NCBI GenBank assembly: GCA_903938445.1
Contig: CAJADG010000039.1
Coordinates: 152,833 to 216,832 of the forward strand
Origin: an uncultured Bacteroidota bacterium
Lineage (GTDB): Bacteria > Bacteroidota > Bacteroidia > Chitinophagales > Chitinophagaceae
DNA length: 64,000 bases
Direction: 5' to 3'
Position 1 is the stretch's first letter. Every line of letters begins with the position of its first letter. Made by a program: the position numbers and the translations under genes. Under the pieces are notes generated by a model. The model did no database searches and was not told the DNA's origin. It saw only the letters and a program-made list of their open reading frames with translations. This document shows positions 16,714 through 26,961 of the stretch, one piece after another.

Positions 16714-18879
16714 TTAATTAATTTCAAATGGTATAAATGCTTTTGGGTCTCTTGCATTACTGCCCAATACAATTTTATATTTTCCTGGGTATAATTTCCA
16801 GCTATTTAATTTTAAATCCCATTTTTTAAGTTCTGAAACAGGAATATTCATTTTTACATTTTTAGATGTGCCTTTTTTTATTTCAATGCGTTTAAAATAT
16901 TTTAATTCTTTTAAAGGCATTCTTTCCAAATTTGGATATTCAACAAAAGCCTGCAACACTTCAGCAGCATCCATACTACCTGTATTGGAAATAGTAGTAC
17001 TTATTGCAATCGTATCCTTCGAATTATATTTTGTTTTTTCACTTTGCGTCTTAGTATATTCAAATGTTGAAAAACTCAAGCCATACCCAAAAGGATAAAC
17101 AACGTCTCCGTTATAATATCTATAAGTGCGCCCTTTCATCGCATAATTTTTATAATCAGGCAAGTCATTAACCGACTTATAAAAAGTAATTGGCAATCTT
17201 CCCGAAGGAGAAACCTTACCTAATAAAATATTTGCCAAAGCATTCCCTCCTTGCTCACCAGGATACCATGCATACAAAATAGCATCAGCATAAGGTTCAA
17301 TACTTGTTACATCCACATTACTTCCCGCTGTAATCACTACAATGATTGGCGTTTTTACACTTTCTCTTAATTTTCTCAAGTAAACAATTTCGCTTTCTGG
17401 TAAATTAATATTGGTTTTGTCACCTCCTGATTTAGATAAAAATGCATCTCCCGCTTCTCCTTCCAATACAGGCGATAATCCCATTACCGCAATGGTAAGC
17501 TTTGCATTTCCTGCAGCCCAAATGCCTCCAAAATGAGTCGTATCGTTATAATCACAACCTAAATCATATTCAATACGCGTTGCAGGATCCATTGCATTAG
17601 TGATGCCTTCTACAAAATTTACAGCCTTGTTGGAAAGACCGTGATAATTTCCAATCAATGCATCATAGGAAGTTGAGTTAGGGCCAACAATCATAATGCT
17701 TTCATATTTATCTTTTGAAAAAGGCAATAAATTATTTTTATTCTTCAACAACACAATACTTTGTTCTGCCACTTTTTTTGCCAGCTCAATATGTGCATTG
17801 TTATGAATACTATCCTTATTGAATTTTGAAAATGGATTGGTTAATGGATTGTCATAAAATCCTAACTTAAACTGTGTATTTAATAGTTTAACCAAAGATG
17901 CATCAATTTCATTTTCTGATATTAATTTTTGCTCAATAGCCATCTTTACATCTTTTTGTAAAATACTGGAACAATCTAAATTAATGCCTGCCTTAATCGC
18001 AGCGGCTGCAGTAGCTACATTACTTTTAGTGGCATGATGACTTTCAAACACACCATCCAATGCGCCACAATCAGTAACCACATGGCCTTTGAAGCCCCAT
18101 TCTTTTCTCAAAATGGTATCTAATAATTTTGCATTAATGGAACTTGGCACCCCATTAATGCTATTGTATGCACTCATTACCGATTCAACACCTGCGCCTA
18201 CTAATTTTTGAAATGCATATAAATAAGTTTCTCTTAAATCTTTTTCGTCCACAATAGCATCAAATTGATCGCGCTCTCCTTCGGGACCACTATGCACTGC
18301 AAAATGCTTAGCAGTAGCTGCTGTTTTTAAATGCGAAGGGTCATTTCCCTGCATACCTTTTACAAATGCAATACCCATTTGAGAAGTTAAAAATGGGTCC
18401 TCTCCATAGGTTTCATGTCCTCGGCCCCAACGGGGGTCTCTAAAAATATTGATATTAGGTGACCAAAAGGTAAGACCCATATATTGTAAATGTCTATCTT
18501 TTGCGATGGCTAAATTATATTTTGCTCTGGCTTCTGTTGAAATTACATTCGCCACTTTCCCCACCAATTCATCGTTAAAAGTAGCAGCAAGTCCAATGGA
18601 TTGCGGAAAAATAGTGGCAGTGCCTGCTCTTGCAACACCATGCAGTGCTTCATTCCACCAATTATATGCAGGAATTCCAAGGCGAGGAATTGCGGCACTA
18701 TTGTAGCCCAACAAAGAGATTTTTTCGTCTAAAGTCATTCTTGCTACCAAATCTTGTGCGCGTTCATCTATGGACAAATTTTGATTTTTATATTTAGCAA
18801 TAGATTGTGCTTTACTTATTTGAGAAGCTGCTAAAAATAAAAGGCCCATAAAAATTCGATATTGAAAATGCTTTTTCAT
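16714..18879 (-). CDS. GH3 family glycosidase, xylan beta-xylosidase/beta-glucosidase type, exported
   Basis: Cleaves terminal beta-linked xylose or glucose from oligosaccharides in the periplasm. The 721-residue protein has a signal peptide (ending ISKAQ, residue 25) and an N-terminal TIM barrel with NIFRDPRWGRGHETYGEDP (144-162), typical of the xylosidase branch, and Lys191-His192. The nucleophile is Asp270 in VTDCGALDGVFE, followed by the second alpha/beta domain and a C-terminal fibronectin-III-like domain (from about 620). Length and domain order are normal. Divergent from the DUF421 gene with a 78-nt gap. Xylosidase versus glucosidase specificity is not certain. Confidence 0.9.
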   Translation of the reverse strand: MKKHFQYRIFMGLLFLAASQISKAQSIAKYKNQNLSIDERAQDLVARMTLDEKISLLGYNSAAIPRLGIPAYNWWNEALHGVARAGTATIFPQSIGLAATFNDELVGKVANVISTEARAKYNLAIAKDRHLQYMGLTFWSPNINIFRDPRWGRGHETYGEDPFLTSQMGIAFVKGMQGNDPSHLKTAATAKHFAVHSGPEGERDQFDAIVDEKDLRETYLYAFQKLVGAGVESVMSAYNSINGVPSSINAKLLDTILRKEWGFKGHVVTDCGALDGVFESHHATKSNVATAAAAIKAGINLDCSSILQKDVKMAIEQKLISENEIDASLVKLLNTQFKLGFYDNPLTNPFSKFNKDSIHNNAHIELAKKVAEQSIVLLKNKNNLLPFSKDKYESIMIVGPNSTSYDALIGNYHGLSNKAVNFVEGITNAMDPATRIEYDLGCDYNDTTHFGGIWAAGNAKLTIAVMGLSPVLEGEAGDAFLSKSGGDKTNINLPESEIVYLRKLRESVKTPIIVVITAGSNVDVTSIEPYADAILYAWYPGEQGGNALANILLGKVSPSGRLPITFYKSVNDLPDYKNYAMKGRTYRYYNGDVVYPFGYGLSFSTFEYTKTQSEKTKYNSKDTIAISTTISNTGSMDAAEVLQAFVEYPNLERMPLKELKYFKRIEIKKGTSKNVKMNIPVSELKKWDLKLNSWKLYPGKYKIVLGSNARDPKAFIPFEIN

Positions 18880-18957
18880 TTCTTTCGTATTATTATTATG
18901 TTGAATTTAAGATAAAAAGAGAAAGAATTGGTTAAATTCACGCTTAAATAAATATAA

Positions 18958-19509
18958 ATGACACTGCTACAATTGAATTTAAGTTGGATTCACAATCCTT
19001 ATATCGAGATCATATTAAGAACGGTTTCGGTTTATGTTTTTATGATTTTGGCAATACGCATTTTTGGCAAAAAAGAATTGGCACAGCTTTCTGTTATTGA
19101 TTTGGTTTTTATTTTACTCATTAGCAATGCTGTGCAAAACGCAATGGTAGGGCCAGATACTTCACTGAATGGTGGATTGGTCGCTGCTGCATCTTTATTT
19201 TTTGTGAATTTCACATTAAAGCAATTATTATACAGAAATAAAAATTTCAGTAAATTTTTACAAGGAGAATCACTTTTACTTATTTATGATGGAAAGCCAA
19301 ATGTAGAAAATTGTAAAAAAGCGGAAATAACCATGGAGGAATTGGAGGCAGCTGTTAGAGAACATGGAGCAAGAGATATACAAAGAGTTGACTTAGCGGT
19401 ATTGGAAGTTGACGGCAATATAAGTGTGATAAGTGATGATTACCAAACTAAATCAAAAGTATCGCATCCTAGAAAGCATAAATTTAAAGGCCGTGTTGCA
19501 CAAAATTAA
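18958..19509 (+). CDS. DUF421 (YetF-like) membrane protein
   Basis: A 183-residue protein with three hydrophobic N-terminal segments (about 15-90; VYVFMILAIRIFGKKELAQLSVIDLVFILLISNAVQNAM is the family hallmark region) and a soluble DUF421 beta-domain with GESLLLIYDGKPN and VREHGARDIQRVDLAVLEVDGNISVI. DUF421 proteins are common near stress and spore genes in Firmicutes and are of unclear biochemical role. Its stop overlaps the stop of the convergent MG2/plug gene by 4 nt. Confidence 0.9.
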   Translation: MTLLQLNLSWIHNPYIEIILRTVSVYVFMILAIRIFGKKELAQLSVIDLVFILLISNAVQNAMVGPDTSLNGGLVAAASLFFVNFTLKQLLYRNKNFSKFLQGESLLLIYDGKPNVENCKKAEITMEELEAAVREHGARDIQRVDLAVLEVDGNISVISDDYQTKSKVSHPRKHKFKGRVAQN

Positions 19510-21950
19510 AAGTTATTGAAACTAATCTTCTTGCTAATTTGTTCTCCGGTAACTGTTACTCCTGTAATATTTATTGTATAATTATTTGGATTGTCCGAAG
19601 TATAAAAACTAATAGAAGCTTTTCCATTTAAGTTGGTATATAAATGACCATTCCAATATAAAGTTGACCTCGTATCTTTTACCACATTCGATTTGATAAA
19701 TAGATCGTTATAATCAGGTGCGTTAAAATTTGGCGCTAAATGATAAGATTTTGAATTGTATTGAATGGTGCCATAATTTTCAATATGATTTCTAAAATTT
19801 GAAACACGATGGGTGTTTACAATAATCACTCCATTGCTTGATCTTGTTCCATAATAAGCAGCCTCGGGCCCTTTTAAAACTTCTACAAAGTCAATGATAT
19901 CAACCGGAATTTTTGTTAGCTCTTCTAATACAGGGCTTGAATTGATATGTAATACATTTTCAGTGTCCGTAGCAGGATCATTTCCACCTGCAACCATTAC
20001 TCCATCTACAATTAATAAAGGTTCATCTTTTGCACTTACTGTAAATGAAGTCATTCCTCCTAAACTAATAAAACCTCCTCTTAAATGTAGACCAGGTATC
20101 ATTAACATAGCATTCGCAGCATCCGTATTGGTCATTTTTTGAATCGCTTCACCCGTCATTACCTGTGAGAAATTACTCACTCTTTTTGTGGTGTTATAGC
20201 TATTTGATTTAATAGAACTTTTTACAACAACATCTTTTAACCATTCTTTTCCTCTTGTCAAATAACTGGTATCTGCTTTAATGGATCTAAAGCTTGCAAC
20301 AATTTCGGATTGTTGTGATGTTAGTTTTTGCTTAAATTGAATTGGAGTTGCTACTACAGGAAATTTAGAAATTAAATCCACTACAATTTTTTCATCTACT
20401 ACATTTCCTTTTAAATTACTTACTTGTAAAGTAAAAGGAATACTGTCGTAATGTAATGGAATTTTAAATTTAAACTTTCCGTCTTTATTGGTTGTATCGG
20501 TATCAAATAAATTAATTTTTTTATTGGAATACAAAGTCACAATTCTATTAGGGACAGGTATTTTTTTTCTATTTAAAACAGAGCCTTCAATTAATTCAAA
20601 ATCAGATTCATTTTTTACTTTTTGATCATTCGACTTTGCACTACTATTAATTTCTGTTATATTTTTTCCAGCATATAATGTAGGACTGCTCAACATAATT
20701 AAATCATCCAGTGCTAAATTAGTGTCTGAAACACTTACTATTGGTCCTTCTTCGTAGATTGGATCTTTAACCGTTTTATCATCTGTGATAGAAACAGACA
20801 AAGCCGAAAACATAGGGTGAAATACAGAATCGCCCACAAAAATATCCATACTCACTTTTTCTCTTGAACCATATTTAGCCTTATCCGTTACTATTTTAAC
20901 TTGCTCAATATTTTTGGTAACATAAAAACTTCTTTCACTTAAAATATTTCCCTGATCATTTATTAAAAGTAATTTTGCTTCGCCAGAAGGAAATGCCATT
21001 TTAGGTACGTTTAATTCAAACATATCAACGCCCACGCCAACAAAGCATAAACTATCTTTACTAATTCCTAATAAATAAGAAGTTACTCCTTTTTTATACA
21101 ATGAATCCCCTTGTGACACGACCACTTTTAAACTGAGCGGAGAAATTTGTTTAATGGCAATTTGGCTACCATAATGATCAGATTTTGGTAGGGTTTGATA
21201 CACTATAGTTTTACCAATTTGTATATGTGCAGTGTAAGTTTTGGTTGGAGTAATATGGAAACTAAATTTTCCCAATCCAGTTAAACTATCTGTAGAAAAC
21301 CAAGTGATTGCAGTGCTATCGCTGTTATCTGTAATATATCCCTTAACTGCAATTGGCTTACCTGATTTTGTAATCGATTTTATTCCAAATACTTGCGTGA
21401 TACCTGTAATTACGGAAGCACCTTCGGGGAAAATCGAAACAATTGGTATATCTTTCTCTATATTTTTACTCGATTTTGTGAAATTTAATTTGGCCGCATA
21501 TTTAGTATTTACAATATAAATGGGACTTACAAATATGCCTTCTACATTTGAATTAAGCATGCTACTAGTATACGCTCTTAACCAATAATTACCTTCTGGA
21601 ATAGAGTCCGAAATTCTTATAAATCCTTCGGTATGTTCTGAAGGTATATTCATCAAAAGCTTAGCTATTGCAGTATCTCGTTCGTCTACAATATCGACAT
21701 ATAAATTTTGACTGTGCGAATAAAACTTACCCGAAACCTTATTGGTAACCCATGCCTTAAACCAAAGATCTTCGCCTGCAGCATAATACCATTTATTAGT
21801 TTGTACTTGTATGGACTCAGACTTGTCTTTTTGAATGGCTTTAATTAAATGACCAGCAATAGTATCAACTTGGTTAATACTTTGGGCTTGCATTTTTATA
21901 CATGCAAAAAGTAAAACAATAGAGAGTACCGATTTTTTAAAGGCAACCAT
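19506..21950 (-). CDS. MG2-domain protein with TonB-type plug domain but no barrel
   Basis: Exported 814-residue protein (signal peptide ending MQAQ, residue 23). The N-terminal part resembles a macroglobulin MG2 domain (VQTNKWYYAAGEDLWFKAWVTN, about 49-70) and is followed by further beta-sandwich domains and a carboxypeptidase-regulatory-like domain (about 455-530). The last 250 residues hold a TonB receptor plug (VMTGEAIQKMTNTDAANAML, LLIVDGVMVAGG, LKGPEAAYYGTRSSNGVIIV). The protein ends only about 120 residues after the plug, far too short for a 22-strand barrel. This architecture recurs in Bacteroidota and has no known function; it may be a periplasmic or surface partner of other TonB systems. 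Confidence 0.8.
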   Translation of the reverse strand: MVAFKKSVLSIVLLFACIKMQAQSINQVDTIAGHLIKAIQKDKSESIQVQTNKWYYAAGEDLWFKAWVTNKVSGKFYSHSQNLYVDIVDERDTAIAKLLMNIPSEHTEGFIRISDSIPEGNYWLRAYTSSMLNSNVEGIFVSPIYIVNTKYAAKLNFTKSSKNIEKDIPIVSIFPEGASVITGITQVFGIKSITKSGKPIAVKGYITDNSDSTAITWFSTDSLTGLGKFSFHITPTKTYTAHIQIGKTIVYQTLPKSDHYGSQIAIKQISPLSLKVVVSQGDSLYKKGVTSYLLGISKDSLCFVGVGVDMFELNVPKMAFPSGEAKLLLINDQGNILSERSFYVTKNIEQVKIVTDKAKYGSREKVSMDIFVGDSVFHPMFSALSVSITDDKTVKDPIYEEGPIVSVSDTNLALDDLIMLSSPTLYAGKNITEINSSAKSNDQKVKNESDFELIEGSVLNRKKIPVPNRIVTLYSNKKINLFDTDTTNKDGKFKFKIPLHYDSIPFTLQVSNLKGNVVDEKIVVDLISKFPVVATPIQFKQKLTSQQSEIVASFRSIKADTSYLTRGKEWLKDVVVKSSIKSNSYNTTKRVSNFSQVMTGEAIQKMTNTDAANAMLMIPGLHLRGGFISLGGMTSFTVSAKDEPLLIVDGVMVAGGNDPATDTENVLHINSSPVLEELTKIPVDIIDFVEVLKGPEAAYYGTRSSNGVIIVNTHRVSNFRNHIENYGTIQYNSKSYHLAPNFNAPDYNDLFIKSNVVKDTRSTLYWNGHLYTNLNGKASISFYTSDNPNNYTINITGVTVTGEQISKKISFNNF

Positions 21951-22016
21951 AGTATTAGGGCATTATCTTACCTGAAATTAAAAAAAAGGAGGACTTCTTA
22001 AACAAATATTATATAA

Positions 22017-24491
22017 ATGGTTAAAAATATTGAAAAGCTTATTTTTGGAGATATGATACCGTTGAATGTAAGATTAATCCAATTTGCTAAAAAGTACTTA
22101 GCTATACTATTTGCTTTAGCTATTAGCTTTTGCCTAATCAGAACCTACGAATACGTATTAATTGCACATAAGTCATTTATTAGTCATGCTTTTTTATATG
22201 AAATGATAGGTTTATTTTATGATTTATGGATTATTTCACTTTACGGAATTTTTATTGCGCCATTTATTAGTCTAATTTGGTTGTCTAATCAAAAGATTGC
22301 TTTAAACATATTCCACACTTTGAATGTGGTTTTAATTATTACTTATATTTCATTGCTCATTGTTTTTTCGGAACGCAATACTCCTTTTGACCATGAAATA
22401 TATACGCGTAGTATTCAGGAATCTTGGACTACCTCAAAACAAATGATGACAAGTAGTTTATGGGTATTTGTTCCTTTTATATTAATCATAAGTGTTTACT
22501 TTTTTATTTTCAATAAATGGTTTAAGAGCAAGCAAATCAGAGATATTACTTTAAAAGTAGTTTCACTAATCATATTGCTATCATTTGTTTTTATTGGTTA
22601 TTCAAGTCCAGATGAAGATAATTTTGAAGACGAAAAAGCATATTATTTTACAGCCAATAAATTCACTTATTGGATAAAAGATACCTATCAATATTTTAAA
22701 AATATTGATAGGTTTAACTCGGATAAATTAAGTCCAGAAGCCTTGAGAAAAGAAATTGATTTTTACCAAGAAAATCAAGGCTTCGCATTTACAAGCAAAG
22801 AATATCCGTTACTTAGAAAAAATGAAAATAAGGATGTACTTGGCAATTTTTTTAATTTAAACCCTACTACGCCTCCTAATATTGTAATTGTAGTGGTAGA
22901 AGGTTTGTCAAGAGATTTTAGCGGTGACAATGCGTATGCAGGAAGCTTTACTCCTTTTTTAGATGGCTTATCAAAACGCAGTTTGGTGTGGGATAATTTT
23001 TTAAGTACCGCTCCTGGGACATTTGCTGCACACCCCGCTATTTCTGGTTCACTTCCCTATGGCAAGCGAGGTTTTTCGGTAATTAATGTAATTCCTGATC
23101 ATCTTTCTCTTATTAAAATATTACGCGCAAATGGGTACCATTCAAAATTTTTAATTGGATTTAATCCGGATTTTGATAATATGGGCGGATACATGCGATT
23201 GCAGGGAACTGATATGATTTTATTAAACTATCCTTCTAAATATAAAATGATGGGCATAGGCGCAGAGGGTTGGACCATGGGCTATCCTGATGATGCCTTA
23301 TTTAATAGAAGCTTTGAAGTGATGGATTCCCTAAAACACCAACCATACCTTAATATATACCACACAGGCACCACACACATGCCTTATTTATTTGACCAGC
23401 AAGCTGAGTATGCAAAAAAGTTTGATCGAAAAATGAAGGGGATTCCTAATAGCAATCCTATAAAGAAAACTTTAATAGAAACAAAGCAAGTATTAGTAAC
23501 CTATATGTTTTCTGATGATTGCTTAAAAGATTTTTTTAAACAATATGCAAAAAGACCTGAATATGGTAATACAATATTCTTTATCATGGGAGACCATCAT
23601 ATTGGATCCTTCCCTTCCACCAATGGATTAGATGATTATCATGTGCCATTAATTGTCTATTCTCCAATGCTAAAACAACCTAAAAAGTTTTATAGTATTA
23701 ACTCACATAATAATATTGGTCCTACTATTACAAATATGGTATTAGCCAATTATCCTCAGTTAAACAACGTGCCCGAGGAAGTACATTGGATGACAGATGT
23801 AATGGATACTGCACAAAAATTTAGAAATATACATTCGATGCCTTTTATGGAATGGAGCAGAGAGATTAGCGATTACATCTACAAGGATTATTATTTATCA
23901 GGGAAGCAGATATATAAAATAGATTCCAAATTAGGATTGACTAAAATTAAAAATGATACGCTGAAAGAACATGTTACAAAGTTAATTAACAACTTTAAAT
24001 TGATTAATGATTATATAACCACAAAAAATAAAATATACCCTGCAAATAAATCTTTAGCCACGCTTCCTAAAGATTTGATTTTGGACTATAAGAATGATGC
24101 AACACAAACCATTCATACAGTTGGGCCTGATACCTCCATCATGCCTATAATAAAAGTTCCCAAGGCTTATAAATATTTGTATGTAGAATTAAATGCAAAA
24201 ATAAATTTAATGATACCTGGTCTCGAAGATCAGCCCGCATTTAGATTTGCATTGATTGACACCACAAAAGGTAATCGAAACTTTGTTTTCTGGACCAACC
24301 ATAATATTGTACAATTGTCCAAAGGTGATTTTATCGAAAAACAATGGAACAATGTATCCGTGACTGATATGATGACATTGGATAGTTATAAGAAATTCAA
24401 AAATTTAATTTTTGACTTATCTTTTTATAATGGTAAAACCACCTACCTGCAAATGAAAGATTTGAATTTAAAGGTTTACGGTGTTAAATAA
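22017..24491 (+). CDS. LtaS-like membrane-anchored sulfatase / phosphoglycerol transferase family protein
   Basis: An 824-residue protein with five N-terminal membrane segments (about 25-45, 62-90, 97-117, 147-166, 178-195) and a large periplasmic sulfatase-fold domain. Metal-site candidates are Glu295 (VVVEGLSRD) and the GDHH motif (MGDHHIGSF); the likely nucleophile is Thr335 in APGTFAAHP; a GTTHMPY segment also fits. This is the layout of lipoteichoic-acid synthase-type enzymes, which in Gram-negatives move phosphoglycerol or phosphoethanolamine onto glycans or lipids. A C-terminal beta domain (about 690-824) is an extension. Convergent with GH32, overlapping by 16 nt. Substrate unknown. 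Confidence 0.82.
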   Translation: MVKNIEKLIFGDMIPLNVRLIQFAKKYLAILFALAISFCLIRTYEYVLIAHKSFISHAFLYEMIGLFYDLWIISLYGIFIAPFISLIWLSNQKIALNIFHTLNVVLIITYISLLIVFSERNTPFDHEIYTRSIQESWTTSKQMMTSSLWVFVPFILIISVYFFIFNKWFKSKQIRDITLKVVSLIILLSFVFIGYSSPDEDNFEDEKAYYFTANKFTYWIKDTYQYFKNIDRFNSDKLSPEALRKEIDFYQENQGFAFTSKEYPLLRKNENKDVLGNFFNLNPTTPPNIVIVVVEGLSRDFSGDNAYAGSFTPFLDGLSKRSLVWDNFLSTAPGTFAAHPAISGSLPYGKRGFSVINVIPDHLSLIKILRANGYHSKFLIGFNPDFDNMGGYMRLQGTDMILLNYPSKYKMMGIGAEGWTMGYPDDALFNRSFEVMDSLKHQPYLNIYHTGTTHMPYLFDQQAEYAKKFDRKMKGIPNSNPIKKTLIETKQVLVTYMFSDDCLKDFFKQYAKRPEYGNTIFFIMGDHHIGSFPSTNGLDDYHVPLIVYSPMLKQPKKFYSINSHNNIGPTITNMVLANYPQLNNVPEEVHWMTDVMDTAQKFRNIHSMPFMEWSREISDYIYKDYYLSGKQIYKIDSKLGLTKIKNDTLKEHVTKLINNFKLINDYITTKNKIYPANKSLATLPKDLILDYKNDATQTIHTVGPDTSIMPIIKVPKAYKYLYVELNAKINLMIPGLEDQPAFRFALIDTTKGNRNFVFWTNHNIVQLSKGDFIEKQWNNVSVTDMMTLDSYKKFKNLIFDLSFYNGKTTYLQMKDLNLKVYGVK

Positions 24492-25990
24492 AATAAGCGA
24501 AATTGATTCTTTAAGATCTCGTTATTTGACTTAATTGAAATTTTGTCATAAGGAATTGTTGGAAAAAATATATCAGTCATTACCGTCAAACCAAAATCGC
24601 CAAATAACTCAATAGAAGTTTTATCAACAATCACTTTAAATCTATTTTGTAATTTACTTTGGCTAATTCTGGGAGCAACATGTTTAGTAGCAAATTCATC
24701 ATTAAATGAATGTATTCCCGCTGTAGTTCGATCAATGAAATATTGATTGCTGGTTGAATCATAACCAAAATCTATATGCTCGCCTAATTTATTAGACAAG
24801 GTGATTGTAAAGCTAGTATTAGGTTGCTCACTCCTATTAATTACAAAAGGCAATTTAACATCTGTCAACCCTTTTATTTGAATAGGTTTGCTTTCTGGAA
24901 TGATAATAGGCATTGACCTTAAATAAGTTTCACCATTTTCAATTGCAATGGATAAATTCCTTGGCGTGGTAGTAGCACTTCTCCAATTCACAGTTGGCAC
25001 TTTTGTTGCGTACATCCAATTACTCATCCAACCAATAGAAATTGCCTTACCACTATTATTTGAATTACCCCCAGTATTTGAGAAGGTAACCCCTGCATAA
25101 TTATCCGCTCCATAATCCATCCATTTTGTTTTGGTTGAATTACTCTTAAATGCATGTCCATCAAATTCACCAATAAAATACTGAGTAGCTGAACCTTTAT
25201 TAGGACCACCAGGGTTAATACTGGAAGTTAATACCCAATGGGTTTTACCGTTATTTTTTAAAGTAAATAAATCTGGGCACTCCCAAACACCATCATGACT
25301 ACCTAATTCCATTCCAAAATCAGATTCTTTATTCCAATCTTTTAAGTTAGGCGAACTATAAAATGATACTTTATTTTTTACAGCCAAAACCATAATCCAT
25401 TTTTTAGAAGCCTCATGCCAGATTACTTTTGGATCTCTAAAATCCTTAATACCTGGATTTTTAATCACTGGGTTGCCTACATACTTTTTCCAAGTATACC
25501 CATTATCATTACTGTAGGCAATGCTTTGAGTTTGAAAATCAATGCTACCGGATTGTTCTCCTTGCATATTATGCTGTGTAAAAATTGCCACAATAGGTGG
25601 TTTTCCATTTTCACCAAAACCTGAAGTATTATGCGCATCCACTACTGCACTCCCTGAAAAAATAAGACCAATGCTATCTGGATAAATAGCAATGGGCTGT
25701 TCTTTCCAATGTATTAAATCGGTACTAGTTGCATGTCCCCAATGCATCGGACCCCAAACTGTTGAATCTGGATAATGCTGAAAATACAAATGATAAATTC
25801 CATCTTTATAAAACATGCCATTTGGATCATTCATCCAGCCCTTTGCCGGTGTAAAATGTATGTAGGGTCGATATAACTGCTCAGATTGAGCTGCTGTAAT
25901 GTTACTTTCTTTTTTGTCCTGAGCAAATAATGCAATTATAGAAAATTGAAATACTGTAACAATGAAAATCAGTTTTTTAATAATAAACAT
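24476..25990 (-). CDS. GH32 family fructan hydrolase (levanase/inulinase/invertase type), exported
   Basis: Hydrolyses beta-fructosidic bonds. The 504-residue protein has a signal peptide (ending LFAQ, residue 24), the five-blade propeller with nucleophile Asp55 in WMNDPNG, the transition-state Asp186 in FRDPK, and acid/base Glu237 in WECPDLF, then a C-terminal beta-sandwich. All catalytic residues are intact. It is the last gene of a minus-strand run (17 nt after arginase). No fructokinase, fructose transporter or SusCD pair accompanies it here, so uptake genes must be elsewhere. Confidence 0.93.
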   Translation of the reverse strand: MFIIKKLIFIVTVFQFSIIALFAQDKKESNITAAQSEQLYRPYIHFTPAKGWMNDPNGMFYKDGIYHLYFQHYPDSTVWGPMHWGHATSTDLIHWKEQPIAIYPDSIGLIFSGSAVVDAHNTSGFGENGKPPIVAIFTQHNMQGEQSGSIDFQTQSIAYSNDNGYTWKKYVGNPVIKNPGIKDFRDPKVIWHEASKKWIMVLAVKNKVSFYSSPNLKDWNKESDFGMELGSHDGVWECPDLFTLKNNGKTHWVLTSSINPGGPNKGSATQYFIGEFDGHAFKSNSTKTKWMDYGADNYAGVTFSNTGGNSNNSGKAISIGWMSNWMYATKVPTVNWRSATTTPRNLSIAIENGETYLRSMPIIIPESKPIQIKGLTDVKLPFVINRSEQPNTSFTITLSNKLGEHIDFGYDSTSNQYFIDRTTAGIHSFNDEFATKHVAPRISQSKLQNRFKVIVDKTSIELFGDFGLTVMTDIFFPTIPYDKISIKSNNEILKNQFRLFYLTP

Positions 25991-26007
25991 GCGATGATTT
26001 GAATAAT

Positions 26008-26949
26008 TTAAATATGCTTTGTAATATGATCTAAAACTTGAAACGCAGTTTCGGCCATTTTGTTGCCCTTATTATCTAATAGCGGATTAATTTCAGTAAA
26101 CTCAATACAGCATACTTTATTTGTAGCCAGCAAAATATCAAAAATACGCATCACTTCATCTGGCAATAATCCATGAGGAACAGGCGTACCCGTGCCATAC
26201 GAGATATTATCACAGTCCATTGAATCCACATCAAATGAAATATATATTAAATCACAGTTTAATAATTTTCCAATTGCTTCTTTTACACAAACATCTAATC
26301 CACGATATCTTAATTCTTCCACGCGAATAAGTCTAATATTGTTTGTTTCGATAGCATTTTTTTCAGCGGCTTCAAAATCTCTTACTCCAAAATATATTAA
26401 GTGTTCTGGAGTTAATTTAGCTCCATCCACTCCTATATTTTTCATATTTTTCCAATGACCTAATGTAATGGCATCTGGCTCATTTACTTTGCACGCTAAA
26501 TTATCTAAACCCAGTGCAGCAGCTAGTGGCATGCCATGAATATTACCTGAAGGAGAAGTATAAGGAGAGTGAATATCTGCATGAGCATCAATCCAAATAA
26601 CACCAATTTTTTTATCTGGATTTGCCGCTTTAATCCCACTCATAGTTCCTAATGCGGATGAATGATCACCTGATAAAACAATCGGAAAATATCCTGCAAT
26701 TAAATTTTCACTCACTGCATCTGCAACTCGCTGACATTGTTCTACTACATATTCAATTCGTTTAGCAAAATCATGTTTATTCTTATGATAAATACTTTGA
26801 TTATGCGTCACCACATCTTGAAAAAGATGTTTGTGGAAATAATCATTATTTTGATTAATGGCAGCAATCTCAATAGCATCAATTCCCATATCAGAGCCTC
26901 TTGTTCCCGCTCCAATGTCTGACCTGTTTTTAATAATCTTGATAGTCAT
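26008..26949 (-). CDS. Arginase family ureohydrolase
   Basis: Mn-dependent hydrolase that splits arginine into ornithine and urea, or a related guanidino compound. The 313-residue protein carries the binuclear-metal motifs: His96 in GDHSSALG, Asp121-His123-Asp125 in DAHADIH, and SFDVDSMD further on. SPYTSPSGNIHGMP after the second motif fits arginase rather than agmatinase. The usual GTPVxGGL loop reads GTPVPHGLL here, a small deviation. Located between a methyltransferase gene (12 nt) and GH32 (17 nt) in a co-directional run. Confidence 0.9.
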   Translation of the reverse strand: MTIKIIKNRSDIGAGTRGSDMGIDAIEIAAINQNNDYFHKHLFQDVVTHNQSIYHKNKHDFAKRIEYVVEQCQRVADAVSENLIAGYFPIVLSGDHSSALGTMSGIKAANPDKKIGVIWIDAHADIHSPYTSPSGNIHGMPLAAALGLDNLACKVNEPDAITLGHWKNMKNIGVDGAKLTPEHLIYFGVRDFEAAEKNAIETNNIRLIRVEELRYRGLDVCVKEAIGKLLNCDLIYISFDVDSMDCDNISYGTGTPVPHGLLPDEVMRIFDILLATNKVCCIEFTEINPLLDNKGNKMAETAFQVLDHITKHI

Positions 26950-26961
26950 AAGTTGCGTTTA

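Noticed and set aside
21987..21993. Strong Shine-Dalgarno-like AGGAGGA upstream of the LtaS-like gene
   Set aside because: It is about 24 nt before the ATG with no start codon at a normal distance, and this group rarely relies on such sites; probably coincidental.
22017..24491. Typical sulfatase with formylglycine Cys/Ser motif
   Set aside because: The C/S-x-P-x-R maturation motif is absent; the LtaS-type Thr in APGTFAAHP fits better.
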